64,000 bases of DNA from Amoebidium appalachense (Eukaryota > Ichthyosporea), in contig CAVNZM010000010.1 of the NCBI GenBank assembly GCA_963693365.1, positions 9,362,001 to 9,426,000 on the forward strand. The letters are read 5' to 3'. Below, one piece after another: positions 61,966-64,000 of the stretch. Under the pieces are notes generated by a model. The model searched no databases, had not been told where the DNA came from, and saw only the letters and a program-made list of their open reading frames with translations. Each line of letters opens with the position of its first letter. Position 1 is the stretch's first letter. A program made the position numbers and the translations under genes.

Positions 61966-63539
61966 GACCCAGCCTTGATGTGTCTCAGCTGCCCCGGTCA
62001 ATTCAGAAGCTGTGCTCTGGCACCAAGGGTGATGAAGTGGTGACTGCCCTCACTGCCGAGTACAAGGCTTTCATCGACAAGGACATCTTCGACGTAGTTG
62101 AGCCCCCCTCCGATGCCAACATCATCCGATTCAAGTGGATTGTCACGGAGAAGGTCCTCAACTCTGCTGGTGACACCAAGATCAAGGGTCGTGGTGTGGC
62201 CAAGGGTTTCACCCAAGTCTACGGTGTTGACTACGGTGAAGACTCTTCCCCCGTCGTCATGTCCTCCTCCGTCCGTGCCCTGCTTGCCCTCGGTGTGCAA
62301 CAGGACCACGAGATCCATCAACTCGACATCAGCACGGCCTTCCTCAACAGCCCCCTCGACGAGACTTTGTACATGGAGCAACCTCCTGGTTTTATCCTCC
62401 CTGGCAATGAACACAAAGTCTGGAAACTCAAGAAGGCCCTCTACGGACTCAAGCAGGCATCCCTGGCATGGTACGAGTTCTTCAACTCCATTCTCATTGC
62501 CCACGGCCTCACCCGTCTCCGTTCCGATCCGTGTGTCTACTTCCGTCAGTTCCCCAACGGGCACATCATCCGTTCGGGCAACTACGTTGATGATGCCATC
62601 ATCACCTGCACACGGAACTCCACCATCATGCAGGGGCTTGTTCGTCACATCACGAAGTCTGCCGAGTGCAAGGTCGGTCTGCCAGACATCTTCCTCGGCA
62701 CCCAACTGCTGTACACCCGTGACTCACTCAAGCTGCTGCAGTCCTCCTACATCAAGGACATCATCACCGACTTCAACCTGGTCGATGCCAAGCCTAAGGC
62801 CACCCCTATTCCCGTGGGCACCATCATCAACGAGACCTCCCTCTCATCCCTGCCCACCACCGTCCCCTACCGTGAACTCCTCGGCCGTCTGCTGTGGGTT
62901 GCTCGGTGCTCCCGGCCTGACATATCGTATGCCTTTGGCTACCTCGGCCGATTCAGCTCCAAGCCCACCAAGACTGCCTGGGAGCTTCTCCTCCGTGTCG
63001 TTCGTTACCTGCTCGGCACCATCAACCTCGGCCTCTACTACAAGAAGAAGGCCCCCAACAGCAAGGTGCCCATCCTTGAGTGCTACTCGGATTCTGACTT
63101 TGCTGGTTGCCCCACCACCGGTCGTTCCACGTCTGGGTACGTCATCCTCCTCGAAGGCTCCCCCGTCACCTACCACTCCAAGCTGCAGACGATCACTGCA
63201 ACTTCCACGTGTGAGGCCGAGCTCCTGGCCCTCAATGCTGCAGTGCAAGATGTTGTCTGGCACCGTGATCTACTCAAGGAGCTAGGCTACCCCATGACCG
63301 AGCCCACCCCCGTGTACTGTGACAATCAGTCCACCATTGCTCTGGTCCACTCCAACACCATCAAGCACCGGACCAAGCACATTGCCGTTCGTTACTTCAA
63401 CACCAAGGACTACATCAACAGTGGGGACGTCACTGTCACCTACGTCGACACCAAGAAGAACCTGGCCGACATCTTCACCAAGCCTCTGGCTGGTCCGGCC
63501 CACGACACACACCGTGCCAACCTCAGTCTCCGTGACTGA
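61966..63539 (+). CDS. copia-2 RT and RNase H
   Basis: Continues the frame that enters the TRIM at 60998. RT: IRFKWIVTEKVLNSAGDTKI, HEIHQLDISTAFLNSPL (first catalytic Asp), LKKALYGLKQASLAWYEFF and RSGNYVDDAIITC (catalytic DD). The PYRELLGRLLWVARCSRPD block follows. RNase H: LECYSDSDFAGC, TSTCEAELLAL and VYCDNQSTIAL, ending with KHIAVRYFNTKD and ADIFTKPLAGP. There is no stop in this part. It ends at 63539. Its similarity to the copia-1 RT is clear in every block. Confidence 0.93.
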
Positions 63540-64000
63540 CCCGTGCACTGGTATTAATCATCGAGTGGTTTCTGAGTAGGTTGGGGCCCTGGACAGCAGT
63601 TGACACACCTACGGTGATCAAGATGCCTCCCAACGAAAGTCTACTACTCCTCATCGTTTCTCTTCATCAGTGGGGACTCAGCCTTACATCGTCATATGTG
63701 TGCATCTTCAGTGGGGATTATTCTCCACCATCCGTCGTTTATTTATATTCATATCCCACCATATATATTGGTTTTCTTCTATATTCGACTTATATATATG
63801 TCGAACTGGGATGGCATCCCAGTATAAATAATTATCTATAGCCATGGCGTGCTGGTTGACTGCCAGTCTAAACCTAGTCCACGGGATGCACCTTCCCCGT
63901 GTCTTAACTGGTTGACCACCAGTCTATAAATCAGTCCACAAGATGTTCATGCCTTGTGTTTACCTGGGTGGTCCCCAGTATAAACCATTAGCCACCAACA
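63540..64000 (+). other. copia-2 3' untranslated region with hairpin array
   Basis: CAGTGGGGA occurs twice (near 63670 and 63710) and resembles a polypurine tract. From about 63806 to the window end, four short inverted repeats at about 50-bp spacing (CTGGGATGGCATCCCAG, CTGGTTGACTGCCAG, CTGGTTGACCACCAG, CTGGGTGGTCCCCAG) are each followed by TATAAA or CTAAA. Two longer stems lie between them. The 3' LTR, if present, starts beyond the window. Confidence 0.7.

Larger units (their letters stand above)
57641..64000 (+). mobile_element. Ty1/copia retrotransposon (copia-2), right end outside the window
   Basis: A gag-protease-integrase ORF and an RT-RNase H ORF related to copia-1 but from a different family: the LTRs do not match and proteins are similar only in the domains. 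It is interrupted at 60999-61960 by a miniature LTR element. The 3' LTR is not reached, so the left LTR boundary rests on the TGTT..AACA ends only. Confidence 0.85.

Overview
This is a repeat-saturated nuclear window from a eukaryote. One host gene can be read end to end: RPN11/PSMD14, the JAMM deubiquitinase of the 26S proteasome lid (2997-11482). It has 13 exons and 12 introns and encodes 310 aa, the length of the human protein. Several residues look plant-like (FEALNQ, NPQ..GQEPRQ, WTDGLTL, C-terminus TVVF). A second sign is a Penelope-like element with an N-terminal GIY-YIG domain, an arrangement known from green algae and other protists. A green-lineage alga or another protist is therefore my best guess, but the window does not prove it.

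Layout. 1-2913: a 5'-truncated antisense LINE that ends about 85 bp before the RPN11 start codon. 2997-11482: RPN11, whose introns hold GT, CT, poly-G and poly-C tracts, several minisatellites, a piggyBac-like MITE with TTAA ends and a short telomere-like tract. 11483-18498: mostly non-coding, with homopolymers, tandem duplications and one small minus-strand ORF behind a TATA box. 18499-23412 (minus): a fragment of a copia LTR, a 500-base assembly gap, then a Penelope-like element with a GIY-YIG/RT ORF and an upstream proline-rich, coiled-coil ORF. 23413-31586: repeats, namely an AT-rich tract with recurring TATTGGCAATA, C-rich and G-rich blocks, and long CA tracts. 31587-32398: a minus-strand coiled-coil gene built on a coding minisatellite.

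32897-57150 is the centrepiece, a four-level nest. The remains of an integrated virus or Polinton-like element (a VLTF3-like late transcription factor gene and a protein-primed family B DNA polymerase, both broken) are split by a Ty3/gypsy chromovirus (34541-54618, 777-bp LTRs, target duplication GTGGT). The reverse transcriptase of that chromovirus is split by a tyrosine-recombinase DIRS/Ngaro/PAT-type element (about 38283-50496, split direct repeats). That element is split at its gag stop codon by a copia element (copia-1, 42196-48943, 926-bp near-identical LTRs, target duplication ATTGT). The insertion order can be read directly from the sequence.

57641-64000 is a second copia element (copia-2), running off the right edge. 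It is broken by a 962-bp miniature LTR element (TRIM-like, 60999-61960, target duplication CTCCC). The TRIM primer-binding site complements the anticodon stem-loop of initiator tRNA-Met, as in Drosophila copia. Several otherwise good element ORFs are broken by one-base shifts at C runs, which may be real decay or homopolymer miscalls in the assembly.
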